Shown here: piece by piece, positions 17,272 through 27,400 of the stretch
How the letters are laid out: each line of letters begins with the position of its first letter
Numbering within the stretch: the first letter of the stretch is position 1
NCBI GenBank assembly: GCA_966211965.1
Contig: CBIHON010000042.1
Coordinates: 1-46,106 of the forward strand
DNA: 46,106 bases
Direction of reading: 5' to 3'
Source: CBIHON01 sp966211965
GTDB lineage: Bacteria; Pseudomonadota; Gammaproteobacteria; Burkholderiales; Burkholderiaceae_D
Position numbers and translations under genes: made by a program
The notes under the pieces: generated by a model
The model's input: only the letters and a program-made list of their open reading frames with translations
Database searches by the model: none
Told to the model about the DNA's origin: nothing

Positions 17272-17432
17272 ACCCGGCGGACCCAAGCGGCCGGCCAATA
17301 TAATCTGCCAATGCTCCGGCAATCCTGCACATGCCATACCGGCAAACACCGGGATTTCGCGCGGGGCCGAGAGCCGCTGAATTCCTTCTGCAGGGCGTGT
17401 TATTACGGATACATCAACAGGATACGCCGGGT

Positions 17433-18695
17433 ATGACCTTTCCCTCGCTCTTCAAGGTTTTGCCGCAACACGAGACGCTGCGCCGGATCGTGTTGATGCG
17501 CTTTATCGAACTCATCGTGCAACTCGCGGCGATCGCGCTGGCGCAATGGTGGCTGGGCATCGAATTGCCGCAGAAGCCGATGCTCATCGCCATGGCCTTG
17601 CTCGCCGCTTTCAATGCCTGGACTTGGCGCCGCATGCGGCGTTCCGTTCCCGCCGGCGAAATCGAATTGTTCCTCCAGTTGCTGGCCGATGTCGCGGTGT
17701 TGACCGTCCTGCTTTACTTTTCCGGCGGCGCCACCAACCCCTTCGTGTCCTTCTACCTGCCGGTGCTGGCGGTGGCGGCAGCGATTTTGCCATGGCGATT
17801 TGCGCTGGCGCTGGCGGCGATTTCGCTGGTCTGCTATTCCGGTATGACCTCGCTCTACGTTCCAATGCGTGTGATGAACGTCGACCAGGCGGTGAGCTAT
17901 CACTTGGCCGGCATGTGGGCCAACTTCGGGCTGTCGGCCGGGCTGATCACCTGGTTCGTCGCGCGCATGTCGGGCGCCCTGCGCGAACGCGACGCGCAGC
18001 TTGCCATGGCGCGCGAGCAGCACGCGCAAAGCGAACGCATGATCGCCTTGGGCATGCAAGCCGCCAACGCTGCGCACGGGATGGGCACGCCGCTGTCGAC
18101 GGTGGCCATGATCGCGGAAGAACTGAAGCGCGAAGCGCAGCATGATGCCGCGCTGGCCGGCTATATCGAGGATCTGCAGATCATTGAAATGCAGATCGCT
18201 TTGTGCAAAGCCGCGCTTGAAAGCATGAGCATGCGTAGCACGATGGCAAAGGCCGATGGCGCCGCGCCCCCGCAACTGGACGCATGGCTCAATGACTTCA
18301 TCGAACAGTGGCGCTTGCGCTATCCGGCCATCCGGCTCGAACGGCACTTGCCGGTCACCGGCATACATATCGGCGACGCTCATGCGATCGGACGAATCCT
18401 GATGATCCTGCTTGACAATGCCGCGCAGGCATCCGCCGCTTCCGGCACAGCGGTCGGCTTGTCGCTGGAGCCTGCCGGGCACGGCGTGGCAATCCGGATA
18501 AAAGACCAGGGGGCGGGCATCGCCCCGGATCTGCTGAAGAGATTAGGCTATGAGCCGGTGAAGAGCACCTCGGGCGGGCAGGGCATCGGTCTGATGCTGG
18601 CCTTTGCAGGCGCCCGGCAATGCGGTGCGAAAATAGAACTGGCGTCGCGCCCGGAGCAGGGCACGATCGCGACACTCACTCTTCCCGCCGTATGA
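17433..18695 (+). CDS. regB: RegB/PrrB/ActS-type redox-sensing histidine kinase
   Basis: A 420-residue kinase with about six N-terminal membrane segments. The RegB quinone-binding heptapeptide GGATNPF is at residues 98-104. The H-box is at His215 (AAHGMGTPLSTVA), and a cysteine at the RegB redox position follows (Cys258, MQIALCKAAL). The HATPase domain has LLDNAAQAS, DQGAGI and GGQGIGLMLA. It senses quinone pool or oxygen state and phosphorylates RegA. The residue after the phospho-His is Gly rather than the usual Glu/Asp, which may affect kinase activity. The ATG at 17433 is preferred to the one at 17331 because the protein then begins just before the first membrane segment. It overlaps regA by four bases. 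Confidence 0.9.
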   Translation: MTFPSLFKVLPQHETLRRIVLMRFIELIVQLAAIALAQWWLGIELPQKPMLIAMALLAAFNAWTWRRMRRSVPAGEIELFLQLLADVAVLTVLLYFSGGATNPFVSFYLPVLAVAAAILPWRFALALAAISLVCYSGMTSLYVPMRVMNVDQAVSYHLAGMWANFGLSAGLITWFVARMSGALRERDAQLAMAREQHAQSERMIALGMQAANAAHGMGTPLSTVAMIAEELKREAQHDAALAGYIEDLQIIEMQIALCKAALESMSMRSTMAKADGAAPPQLDAWLNDFIEQWRLRYPAIRLERHLPVTGIHIGDAHAIGRILMILLDNAAQASAASGTAVGLSLEPAGHGVAIRIKDQGAGIAPDLLKRLGYEPVKSTSGGQGIGLMLAFAGARQCGAKIELASRPEQGTIATLTLPAV

Positions 18696-19231
18696 AAAAG
18701 CAATTCCTCATTCTCGACGATAACGAGGTATTCGCAGCGACCCTGGCGCGTTCTCTCATGCGGCGCGGCTATGACACGGTCGTGGCGCATAGCGGACGGG
18801 ATGCGCTGGATGCGGCGACGCGGACGGCTTTTGATTATGCGACGATCGACTTGCATCTGGCGCAGGATTCGGGCCTGCAGTGGATTGCACCATTGCGCAA
18901 TGCCTTGCCGCAGGCGCGGCTACTGGTATTGACCGGCTACGCCAGCATCGCGACCACGGTGCTGGCGATCAAATCGGGCGCCGACGATTATCTGAGCAAG
19001 CCGGCAAATGTGGATTCGATACTCTCGGCCTTGCAATGCGAAGCAGCCGGTGCGCAAGTGTTGGCATCCGCGGAAATTGCCGTCCCGCTCACGGTCGACC
19101 GGCTCGAATGGGAGCATATCCAGCGCGTGCTGGCGGAACATCAGGGCAATATCTCTTCGACCGCGCGCGCTTTGAACATGCACAGGCGTACGCTGCAGCG
19201 CAAGCTGGGGAAGCGGCCGGCCAAGAAATGA
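18692..19231 (+). CDS. regA: RegA/PrrA/ActR-type response regulator
   Basis: A 179-residue regulator. The receiver domain has ILDDNEV and the acceptor Asp53 in TIDLHLAQDSG. A short linker leads to the Fis-type helix-turn-helix (LEWEHIQRVLAEHQGNIS then TARALNMHRRTLQRKL) that is nearly invariant in RegA proteins. It regulates respiration, redox balance or assimilation genes. The start codon overlaps the regB stop (ATGA). A RegA-box-like sequence at 17257 suggests control of its own operon and of the divergent TonB receptor operon. Confidence 0.93.
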   Translation: MKKQFLILDDNEVFAATLARSLMRRGYDTVVAHSGRDALDAATRTAFDYATIDLHLAQDSGLQWIAPLRNALPQARLLVLTGYASIATTVLAIKSGADDYLSKPANVDSILSALQCEAAGAQVLASAEIAVPLTVDRLEWEHIQRVLAEHQGNISSTARALNMHRRTLQRKLGKRPAKK

Positions 19232-19299
19232 AGGGGCAGGGCGGATGCAACCCGCATCCAGGCCGCTTCAGCGCGGTTGCACCCGATGTCTTGTCTCCA

Positions 19300-19884
19300 T
19301 CAAGGCTGCTGAAGCAAACGTTGGATTTTCGCCTGCGTATTCGCATCCAGCTTCGGCAGGATCTTTGCATATTTTTCGCCGTTCCGGATCAACTGCATCT
19401 GCTCTGGCGTGAGCGAAGGCGGCGGGGGCGCCACCACAACTTTCGGCGCTTCCTGCGGCGGTGCATCGCGACGGCCGAACAGGGATAAGCCTGCCAGCGT
19501 CAGCATAGCGCACAGCAGTGCGATGCCGCCTGCGCCGGCCAGCACTTGCCAGAGGATCAAATCGCCCGCAGCAAGGCTCCAACGGCTGCCCTTTTTTGTA
19601 TCGTTTTCCTTGGCAAGCGCCGCTGCGATTTCCTGCGTGCGGCCTCCTTCGCTCGCTGCCGCCACCTGCTTTAGCAAATTCTCATAGAGCGTGCCGGCTT
19701 GCTGCAACTGGCTGGTTTGTTCGCTCAATTTTTCGGCCGCCTGATGCAGGGCCGCCACCTGCTCCGCGACGCATTCGGCCAGCACCGCTTCATTCAAAGC
19801 GACCAGCGCAAAAATGGGATCGCTGGTATCGATCTTGATGCCGGTTTTTTCAAAAACCAGCGTGCGCAGTTTATTGACGTCCAT
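19300..19884 (-). CDS. traM: TraM-like conjugal transfer protein (IncP type), chromosomal orphan
   Basis: A 194-residue protein with an N-terminal helical domain (KLRTLVFEKTGIKIDTSDPI, then ALNEAVLAECVAEQ), a coiled middle (about 45-95), one membrane segment (about 110-137) and a Pro-rich linker (VVVAPPPPSLTPEQ) before a helical end. The N-terminus resembles IncP plasmid TraM, which also begins with a T-G-V/I-x-I-D-x-x-D-P segment and an ALNE helix. It starts 15 bp after the TraL-like gene with GGGAG before the ATG, the same gene order as in RP4 Tra1. No relaxase, coupling protein or origin is nearby, so a present-day role in conjugation is doubtful. Confidence 0.6.
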   Translation of the reverse strand: MDVNKLRTLVFEKTGIKIDTSDPIFALVALNEAVLAECVAEQVAALHQAAEKLSEQTSQLQQAGTLYENLLKQVAAASEGGRTQEIAAALAKENDTKKGSRWSLAAGDLILWQVLAGAGGIALLCAMLTLAGLSLFGRRDAPPQEAPKVVVAPPPPSLTPEQMQLIRNGEKYAKILPKLDANTQAKIQRLLQQP

Positions 19885-19898
19885 CGCGGCTCCCGCGC

Positions 19899-20627
19899 TT
19901 ACCATTGGACATTGTCGAGCTGTTCGAAGATTTCGCGGTACACCACCTTGATGCGCTGCTTTTCCATGATGTTGAATTTGTCGCTTTGCATGACCTCGTC
20001 CAGGGTCAGGCGGCCGGTATTCATTTTCTTGATGTCGGCGCCGAAGGTGTCGGAATTGCGCTGCGCCAGCTTGACGCGGCCGATCACGTACTTGGCGTTT
20101 TCGTGGAAGGTTTGCGATTCGGTGAAGACGCGGCCGGACGGTGTCTGCAACAGGCCGAAATGTTCGTTTTCCCACAGCACGATCGGAGTATCGGTGGATT
20201 GCGCGGTCGCGACGAAACCGGACGCGGTGTCGTGCAGGGTGTCGCCGCCGCCGACGATGCTGTGGATGAAGACGCTGCGGCCCGATTCATGCAACAGGTC
20301 GAAGGCATGGTTCTCCAGCAGGTAGGCCATCAGCGGCGTGAATGAATTGGCTCCGTTGTCGATCACGCAGTTGCCGTCCGTTTCGAGGATGTCGATCATC
20401 AGTGCGTCGAAGCGCTTGGGGTCGATGGTGCGGCCTTCCGTCATGACCGGGACATGCTTGACTTCCATCGCGCGGTAGCGGGAAAAGGTGGTGTTTTCCT
20501 GGTCGGTGTCGTAGCAGCGCAGGTTTTCCGGGGCCTTGGTTTTCATCCATTGGGCCAGGATGGTGGACACAAATGTCTTGCCGATGCCGCCTTTGCCCTG
20601 CAGGATGAAATGAACGGTGTTTTTCAT
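19899..20627 (-). CDS. traL: TraL-like P-loop ATPase (ParA/MinD superfamily), chromosomal orphan
   Basis: A 242-residue protein beginning MKNTVHFILQGKGGIGKT, with the deviant Walker A motif KGGxGKT at residues 12-18. CYDTDQENTTFSRYRAMEV, VIDNGANSFTPLMAYL, the Gly-rich VGGGDTLHDTASGF and the end VVYREIFEQLDN correspond closely to IncP plasmid TraL. ParA-like chromosome partition proteins differ in these segments. The ATG at 20627 is chosen because the P-loop begins ten residues later; the upstream extension is unlikely. It is followed by a TraM-like gene. It may be a domesticated remnant of a plasmid or integrative element, or a module used for something else. Confidence 0.75.
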   Translation of the reverse strand: MKNTVHFILQGKGGIGKTFVSTILAQWMKTKAPENLRCYDTDQENTTFSRYRAMEVKHVPVMTEGRTIDPKRFDALMIDILETDGNCVIDNGANSFTPLMAYLLENHAFDLLHESGRSVFIHSIVGGGDTLHDTASGFVATAQSTDTPIVLWENEHFGLLQTPSGRVFTESQTFHENAKYVIGRVKLAQRNSDTFGADIKKMNTGRLTLDEVMQSDKFNIMEKQRIKVVYREIFEQLDNVQW

Positions 20628-20709
20628 ATGAGCTGGTTCAGTTGTTCGTCGTAATCTGTGTGCTTCACAGGCCAATGCGCATGATTTTACGATGTCCCGC
20701 TGCTTTGTT

Positions 20710-20744
20710 GAATGAAATCGGGGAGGCGGTCCCCGATTTCATTC
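20710..20744. terminator. Strong hairpin at the end of the indolepyruvate oxidoreductase gene
   Basis: A perfect 15-bp stem (GAATGAAATCGGGGA and its complement) with a 5-base loop overlaps the stop codon of the gene. No U-tract follows, so it may terminate weakly or protect the 3' end of the message. Confidence 0.6.
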
Positions 20745-23700
20745 ATGCGTAGGCGGAGGAGGCAGAGGAGGGGGCCTCGGTTTGTGCTGTTGCAGTCAGC
20801 TTTTCAAACAACTCGTCACGCCTGGTTCTTGCCTTGGCGATGGCGGCGAGTTTGATTTCGCCATAACCGCGTATGGTCTCCGGCAGGCTGGCCAGCTCGA
20901 CCGCGATATCGAGCTTGTCGACGGTGAGCGTGCCCGGCAATGCCGTGAGCATCGCCTCGTATTCGGCAATCAACTCGCGTTCGGTGCGCCTTTCCCGCAT
21001 ATGGCCGAAGGGATCGGCGGGCGTGCCGCGCAGGAATTTGAAATGCTTCAGCATGCGCATTGCCGTCATCATCCAGGGACCGAGCGTAATCTTTTTCGGC
21101 CTGCCGCTGTTTTGCTTGCGCCAGAACAGAACCGGCGGCGCCATGTGGAATTGCAGCGTGTAATCGCCTTCGTACAGTTGCTGCACCTGCCGTTCGAACT
21201 CGCCGTTGGTGAACAGGCGCGCGACCTCGTACTCATCCTTGTAAGACATCAGCTTGAACAGGTATTTGGCGACGGCTTCTGTCAGGCGCAGTGAAGTGCT
21301 GTCGCCGATCAGGTTTTTTTCCAGAGCCTCGATTGCTTTTACCTGCCGAAGGTATTTTTTTGCCAGAGCCGCGTTCTGATAATCGCGCAGGAAATCGGCG
21401 CGTAGGGCGATCCGGGTTTCCAGTGCTGTCTTTTTGTGGAATTGAATGACGGCGGATTTCTGACCCAGCAGGGCCATGGCAGCGGATTCGTCGGCCGCGA
21501 GCAGCCGGCCTAGCAAGAATGCCTTGTGGTTGAGCGCGACCGAGACGCCGTTTTCTTCGATGGCGCGCTCGATCGAATCGAGGCGGATCGGAATCGCGCC
21601 GCGCTGCCAGGCATAGCCTGCCAGAATCATGTTGGCAACGATGGTGTCGCCGAACGCCAGCCGTGCATAGTGGTGGGCATCGAATATCGCCATCTGCTCG
21701 GCGCCGGCGGCATGGCGCAGCTTTTCCAGCAGGGCGGGGCGCTGGATGCTGGCGTCTGGATCGCGCGTGAACTGGCCGGTGGCGATTTCACTTTGATTGA
21801 CGATGGCGGCGGTATGGCCGCGCCGCATGGTGCTCAGTACATCGTCCAGGCCGCCGACCACCAGGTCGCAAACCAGCACGGTGTCGGCTTGCTTGCGGTC
21901 GATCCGGACCTGGGTCAGTGCGTCCGGGTTGGCGGCCAGTCGTATGTGGTTCAGCACCGCGCCGCCTTTTTGAGCGAAGCCTTTGAAATTCAGCGTGGAG
22001 GCGCCCTTGCCTTCGAAGTGCGCGGCCATCGCGATAACCGAGCCGACCGTCACTACACCGGTGCCGCCGATGCCGGCGATCAGGATGTTGTAGTGGCCTT
22101 TGACCGCGGGATGTTCGGGGACCGGATAGCGCTGCAGCAGCGCCTGGATGGTGTCGATTTCGATCAATGCTTTTTTCGGTTTTTTGAAGGTCCCGCCGAC
22201 GATCGATACGAAACTTGGGCAGAAACCTTCGACGCAGGACAGGTCTTTGTTGCATGTCGATTGGTCGATGCTGCGCTTGCGCCCGAACTCGGTTTCCAGC
22301 GGCAGGATCGACAGGCAGTTCGATTGCTTGCCGCAGTCGCCGCAGCCTTCGCAGACCGCAGGGTTGATCATCACGCGCCGGGTCGGTCCGGGAATATCGC
22401 CGCGCTTGAAGCGGCGGCGTTTTTCGGCGGCGCATACTTGATCATAGATGAGGACCGTCACGCCGCTGATTTCGCGCAGCATCCTTTGCACTGCGTCGAG
22501 TTCCGAACGGTGGTGGATCGTGGTCCCGGCCGGCAAGTCATGCATCGCGTCGTAGCGGCCAGGATCTTCGGTCACGATCACCAGCTTGCGTATGCCTTCG
22601 CCGCTGACTTGCCGGGCGATTTGCTGCACCGTCAGCTTGCCATCGATCGGTTGGCCGCCGGTCATCGCGACGGCGTCGTTGTACAGGATTTTGTAGGTGA
22701 TGTTGGTTTGCGCGGCGACCGCCTGGCGCAAGGCCAGGTAGCCTGAATGGAAGTAGGTGCCGTCGCCAAGGTTTTGAAATACATGGGGGGTTTTGGTGAA
22801 CAGCGACTGTCCGACCCAGTCGGCGCCTTCGCCGCCCATTTGCGTCAAGCCTGTGGTCTTGCGATCCATCCACGAAGCCATGAAGTGGCAACCGATGCCG
22901 GCTTGCGCGCGGCTGCCGTCCGGCACCACGGTCGAGATGTTATGCGGGCAGCCGGAGCAGTAGTAGGGCGTGCGTTTGACTGCATCGGCTGCATTCGACA
23001 GCAGCGGATCAGGCGCATGGCATTCCAGGTAGCTGACAAAACGTTGCGCCGGAAAATGCCGGTGCAGCCAGCTCACCAATACCGGCAGCAGGATCGAGGG
23101 GCGCAGTTCTCCCGCAGCAGGGATGCAGGGCAGGCCGGCTTCGTCCGTCTTGCCGATGACCACCGGGCGGCTGTCCGCTGCGCGGTTGAACAAGAGCGTC
23201 TTCAATTGCTGTTCCAGCACCGGACCTTTTTCTTCCACCACCAGCACGTGCTGCAAACCGTCGATGAAACGCATCAGGCGCGTGGTTTCGATCGGGTAGG
23301 TCAACCCGACCTTGTAGATGCGCACGCCCATCGTTTCCAGGATATCGGCGTCCAGGCCGATCAGGCGGAACGCCTCCATCAGATCCAGGTAGGCTTTGCC
23401 GCAGGTGATGATGCCGGTGCGGGCATGCGGGGCCGGAATGATCTGCTTGTCGATGCTGTTGCGCTTGGCAAAGGCGGCGACCGCCTCGAACTTGGCTTGC
23501 AAGCGCTGCTCGATCGCCAGGCTGGGGAAGTCCGGCCAGCGGTAATGCACGCCGCCCGGCGGATAGCGGTGGTCTTCGGGCTGCTCGTAATGGGTCGAGG
23601 TCGCCAGTTCGACCGAGGCTGCGCTTTCCATGGTTTCGGAGATTGCCTTGAAGCCGACCCAGTTGCCGGAAAAGCGCGACAAGGCCCAGCCGTACAAACC

Positions 23701-24243
23701 GAATTCGAGATACTCGGCAATGCTGGAGGGGTTCAGGATCGGCATGCTCCAGGCGATGAAGGCTTGGTCGCTCTGGTGGGGCATCGAGGAGGAGACGCAG
23801 CCGTGGTCGTCGCCGGCCACCACCAGCACGCCGCCGCGCGGCGAGGAGCCGTAGGCATTGCCGTGTTTCAAGGCATCGCCGGACCTGTCCACGCCCGGCC
23901 CTTTGCCGTACCACAGGGCGAACACGCCGTCGTACTGTGCATCCGGATCGCTGCCGATTCTTTGCGTGCCCAGGATCGCCGTGGCGGCCAGGTCTTCGTT
24001 AATCGCGGGAAGGAAACGGATCGCGTTGGCTTCCAGGTGGGCTTTGTTGCGCCACAGCTCCTGGTCCACGCCGCCCAGCGGCGAGCCGCGATAGCCTGAT
24101 ACGAAGCCCGCAGAATTGATGCCGTTCGCGGCATCGGTCAGGCGCTGCGCCAGCAGCATCGCGACCATCGCCTGGGTTCCGGTGACAAATGCCCGGCCCT
24201 CGGAATGCGTAATGCATTCGCTCAATGCGCCATCTTGCTCCAA
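20743..24243 (-). CDS. Fused indolepyruvate ferredoxin oxidoreductase (IorA-IorB type)
   Basis: A 1166-residue enzyme oxidatively decarboxylating aryl or branched 2-oxoacids to acyl-CoA, as in aromatic amino acid breakdown. The N-terminal half contains IorA-like domains with the thiamin-diphosphate motif GDGTYFHSGY...ILYND (about 488-525). Ferredoxin-type cysteines follow (CEGCGDCGKQSNC, about 630). The gamma-type domain starts at NILIAGIGGTGVVTVGS (about 715). The C-terminal third is the extra domain common in the proteobacterial fusion. The start is TTG at 24243, with AGGAG well placed upstream; the next in-frame ATG would remove conserved sequence. It is probably a single-gene unit. Confidence 0.93.
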   Translation of the reverse strand: MEQDGALSECITHSEGRAFVTGTQAMVAMLLAQRLTDAANGINSAGFVSGYRGSPLGGVDQELWRNKAHLEANAIRFLPAINEDLAATAILGTQRIGSDPDAQYDGVFALWYGKGPGVDRSGDALKHGNAYGSSPRGGVLVVAGDDHGCVSSSMPHQSDQAFIAWSMPILNPSSIAEYLEFGLYGWALSRFSGNWVGFKAISETMESAASVELATSTHYEQPEDHRYPPGGVHYRWPDFPSLAIEQRLQAKFEAVAAFAKRNSIDKQIIPAPHARTGIITCGKAYLDLMEAFRLIGLDADILETMGVRIYKVGLTYPIETTRLMRFIDGLQHVLVVEEKGPVLEQQLKTLLFNRAADSRPVVIGKTDEAGLPCIPAAGELRPSILLPVLVSWLHRHFPAQRFVSYLECHAPDPLLSNAADAVKRTPYYCSGCPHNISTVVPDGSRAQAGIGCHFMASWMDRKTTGLTQMGGEGADWVGQSLFTKTPHVFQNLGDGTYFHSGYLALRQAVAAQTNITYKILYNDAVAMTGGQPIDGKLTVQQIARQVSGEGIRKLVIVTEDPGRYDAMHDLPAGTTIHHRSELDAVQRMLREISGVTVLIYDQVCAAEKRRRFKRGDIPGPTRRVMINPAVCEGCGDCGKQSNCLSILPLETEFGRKRSIDQSTCNKDLSCVEGFCPSFVSIVGGTFKKPKKALIEIDTIQALLQRYPVPEHPAVKGHYNILIAGIGGTGVVTVGSVIAMAAHFEGKGASTLNFKGFAQKGGAVLNHIRLAANPDALTQVRIDRKQADTVLVCDLVVGGLDDVLSTMRRGHTAAIVNQSEIATGQFTRDPDASIQRPALLEKLRHAAGAEQMAIFDAHHYARLAFGDTIVANMILAGYAWQRGAIPIRLDSIERAIEENGVSVALNHKAFLLGRLLAADESAAMALLGQKSAVIQFHKKTALETRIALRADFLRDYQNAALAKKYLRQVKAIEALEKNLIGDSTSLRLTEAVAKYLFKLMSYKDEYEVARLFTNGEFERQVQQLYEGDYTLQFHMAPPVLFWRKQNSGRPKKITLGPWMMTAMRMLKHFKFLRGTPADPFGHMRERRTERELIAEYEAMLTALPGTLTVDKLDIAVELASLPETIRGYGEIKLAAIAKARTRRDELFEKLTATAQTEAPSSASSAYA

Positions 24244-24272
24244 TCTACTCTCCTAAATCTCGATACGCTGGG

Positions 24273-24348
24273 TCCCGTCCTGCGCGGGATGACAGAGGCT
24301 TGGTCTGTGTGGCGTTCATCGCGTTTGCCGTCCCGCATGTTGCGGGAC
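24273..24348. repeat. Intergenic GC hairpins, one resembling a dispersed proteobacterial repeat
   Basis: Two hairpins lie between the giant gene and the oxidoreductase gene: TCCCG...CGGGA (24273-24289) and GTCCCGCA-TGT-TGCGGGAC (24330-24348). On the minus strand the first reads GTCATCCCGCGCAGGACGGG, close to the GTCATTCCCGCG...CGGGAATCC class of interspersed repeats. The second could end the giant transcript, though it lacks a U-run. Confidence 0.45.
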
Positions 24349-24405
24349 AACAAACTCGTGAAAGAGTATCAGAATCCGAGGCGTCTGAGAGGGGATTGTT
24401 GTTGC

Positions 24406-27400
24406 TTATCTACTCCTTCTTGCGTGCATCATGGCCAGCATGCCAATCGCAAGCATGAGCAGCGCGAGCGCTTCCGGCGACAAAGTCGGGATATCCACCA
24501 CCGTATTGTCGATCACTGTACTGCCGAGCGCGGTATCAGGGTCGAAATTCGTACCCTGGCAGCTTTGGGTGGCGATGGAGGATGCCAGGCTGACGGTGCC
24601 GGCGGCCGATGAAATATAGTTCACCGTGACGACATAGGACTCACCCGGCGCCAAGGTGCCCGGCAAGCCCGAGAGCGTGAGCGCTCCGGTAGCGCTGTTG
24701 TAGCTGCAAACGGCGCCGCTGCAGCTTACGTTGCTGACCACGCCGCTCAGCGTCGCCGAATAAGTTACACCCAGAGCGGTTGCCGTACCCGTGTTGCCAA
24801 AGCTTACCGTGGCGCTGACCGGCGCCCCGATGCGTGCGCTGGACGGGACAACGATTGTGGTCTTGACGTCCGCGACCGCGCCGCTGCAGGTGGGCTGGGT
24901 CACGCACAGGTTGGCTGCAGTCGCAAGCGGGTTGCTGCCGGCGCTGGTAACCAGCCCGCCGGCCGGGATGGTATTGGTGTAGCAGCCGGCCGCCGAGCCT
25001 GTGACCGGCACGGTGATCGTGCAGCCGCCGGCAGGGATGCTGGCGCCGCTCGCATACCTCACGCTGCTGCCGCCGGCAGCAGCGCTGACGCTGGCGGCCG
25101 GGCAGGTGCCGCCGATGGTCGCCGGCGAAGCCAGGATCAAACCGGCTGGCAAGTTGTCGGTCAAGGCCTGGGTCAAGGTGACCGGCGTCGCATTGCTGTT
25201 GCCAAGGTTCAGCGTCAAGGTTGCATTGGTGCCGAGCACGATGGAGGCAGCAGAAAAACTCTTGGCGATGGTGGGGGCCGTTCCCGGCAAGGTCGTGCAC
25301 AGGGCCGCCGAAGTCGGCGCGGCATTGCTGCCGACGGTGGTGATCAGTGCTCCGGCAGCGATGGTGTTGGTGTAGCACCCGGCCGCAGCGGATGTGACAG
25401 GAACCGTAATGGTACAGCCGCCGGCGGGAATGATCGCGCCGTTTGCATAGCTGATGCTGGTGCTGCCTGCCACTGCGCTGACGCTTGCCGCCGCACAGCT
25501 GCCGCCGATGGCGGCAGGTGTCGCTACCGCCAGGCCGGCCGGCAAGGCGTCGGTCAGCGGTTGCATCAGCGTGATCGGCAGCGCATTGGCATTGCCCAGG
25601 TTGAGCGTCAGGGTTGCATTGGTGCCGAGCACGATAGAGGTCGCGGAAAAACTCTTCGTCACGGTCGGCGCGACGCCAGGCTGTGTCACGCACAGCATCG
25701 CCGATGCCGCTGCCGGGTTGGCGCCCAGATTGGTATTGAGTGCCGCTGCCGGGATGGTATTGGTATAGCAACCGACCGGCGCGGTCACCGCGACCGTGAT
25801 GGTGCAGCCGCCGACCGGGATGAGCGCGCCGTTCGCATAAGTGATGCTTGAGCTGCCTGCTGCCGCGGTGACGTTCGCCATCGTGCAGTTGCCGCCGATC
25901 GCGGCAGGCGTCGCCACACTCATACCGGCCGGCAGATTGTCGGTAAACGCCTGGCTCAGGGTCAAGGCGCTGGCGTTGGAATTGCCAAGGCTTAGCGTCA
26001 GCGTGGCATTGGTCCCTTGCAAAATCGACGCGGCGGAGAAACTCTTGGTGACGGTGGGCGGAACCGGGACCGGGTCGAGAGGAATGTGATTATTGAGCGT
26101 CGGCGCCGAGACCCCGTTGGTGATCAGGATGCGGGTGTAATACTGGGTCGTGGATTGTGCCGCAGTAAAGGGCGCTACCGTTGCGAAGCCGGCGCTCGAC
26201 GCCGGGCAAGCGGCCGGGTCGTGCGGCATGGTGCCGATTGGTGGTTGCGCGTTCGAACCCTGGATCAGGGCCGGATTCGGTGCAGCCATGATATTGATGG
26301 TGCCGCTGCAAGCCGGAATCAGCGTGGACGGCGCCGCCAGATAACCTGCAGGCGAGGTGACCGTCAGCGTGTAGGTACCGCTCGGGAACGCGTTTTGCAG
26401 AAAGAACGAATACAAGCCATCGGCACCCGTGACCTGGGTTTGCGCCGCAGCGCCGCCGACCAGATCGGTCGCCGGATTGAAGCCGGCCGGCCCGGAAATG
26501 ACAATGGTCGCGCCGTTGACCGGCAAGCGGGTCGCCGAGTTGTAGATGATGCCCGACGGGTCGAGAGGCAGGTTCTGCTCGGTCACTTCGTCATTCGCCT
26601 TGAGCGTGACGCCGGTAATTTGACCAGTGCCCGCCGTTCCTGCCCCGCCGCCCGAAGTCGCCATATTCGGCATACGGTTGCTGGGCTTGGAGAAGGAGAT
26701 CGAGAAGGTCGCGCCGCCCAGCGAGGCGCTGGTCGGCAAGCCAGAGGCCTCATAGCCGGGGCAGTGCAGATTGTCGAACTGATAAAAGCCGTTCGCATCC
26801 GATGTCGCCACACAGATGGTGGCGCCGGTACTGGCGGTCAGCGTGACGGTCCATCCTTCCTGGCCTTCGGTGGAAGCGGGCGGACGGCTGCGGTCATGCT
26901 TGCGGTCCATCCAGATATAGCCGCTGACGATAGGCGGCTTCAGCACGAGGTTGGTATTGGGACGCAGCCGCTCGCCGAACAGGTAACCGCCGACGTTGCC
27001 GCCGCTATTGGCCAGCACGGTCGAGGTGAGCGCGATGTTATCGATGGTGTTATAGGCGTCCTGGCCGCCGAAATAGGTATTGTCGACGCTGCCGCCGGCG
27101 ATGCCTGCGGTTTCCTTGCCGTCGGTGTAGCGCGGATTATTCGTGCTGTCGAGTACCAGCAGCACGTCGTTCTGGTTTTCCACCAGTTTGTAGGTACCAG
27201 CCGGCACGTTCGCGAAGGCGAAGGCGCCGCTGCTGTCGCTGGTGGCGACACAGCTCGGCAAGACCGTGCAGACATCGACGCCGCCGCTGGCGACGGTGCC
27301 GGAAAGGGTGATGCGCACGTTCGGAATGCCGGCTTCGCCGCTATCCTTGCTGCCGTTGTCGTTGGCATCGGCAAACACGAAGCCGGACAGAGTGCCGGTC

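Noticed and set aside
19899..20627. Chromosome-partition ParA
   Set aside because: Beyond the P-loop, the conserved segments and the TraM-like neighbour fit plasmid TraL better, and no ParB or parS is nearby.
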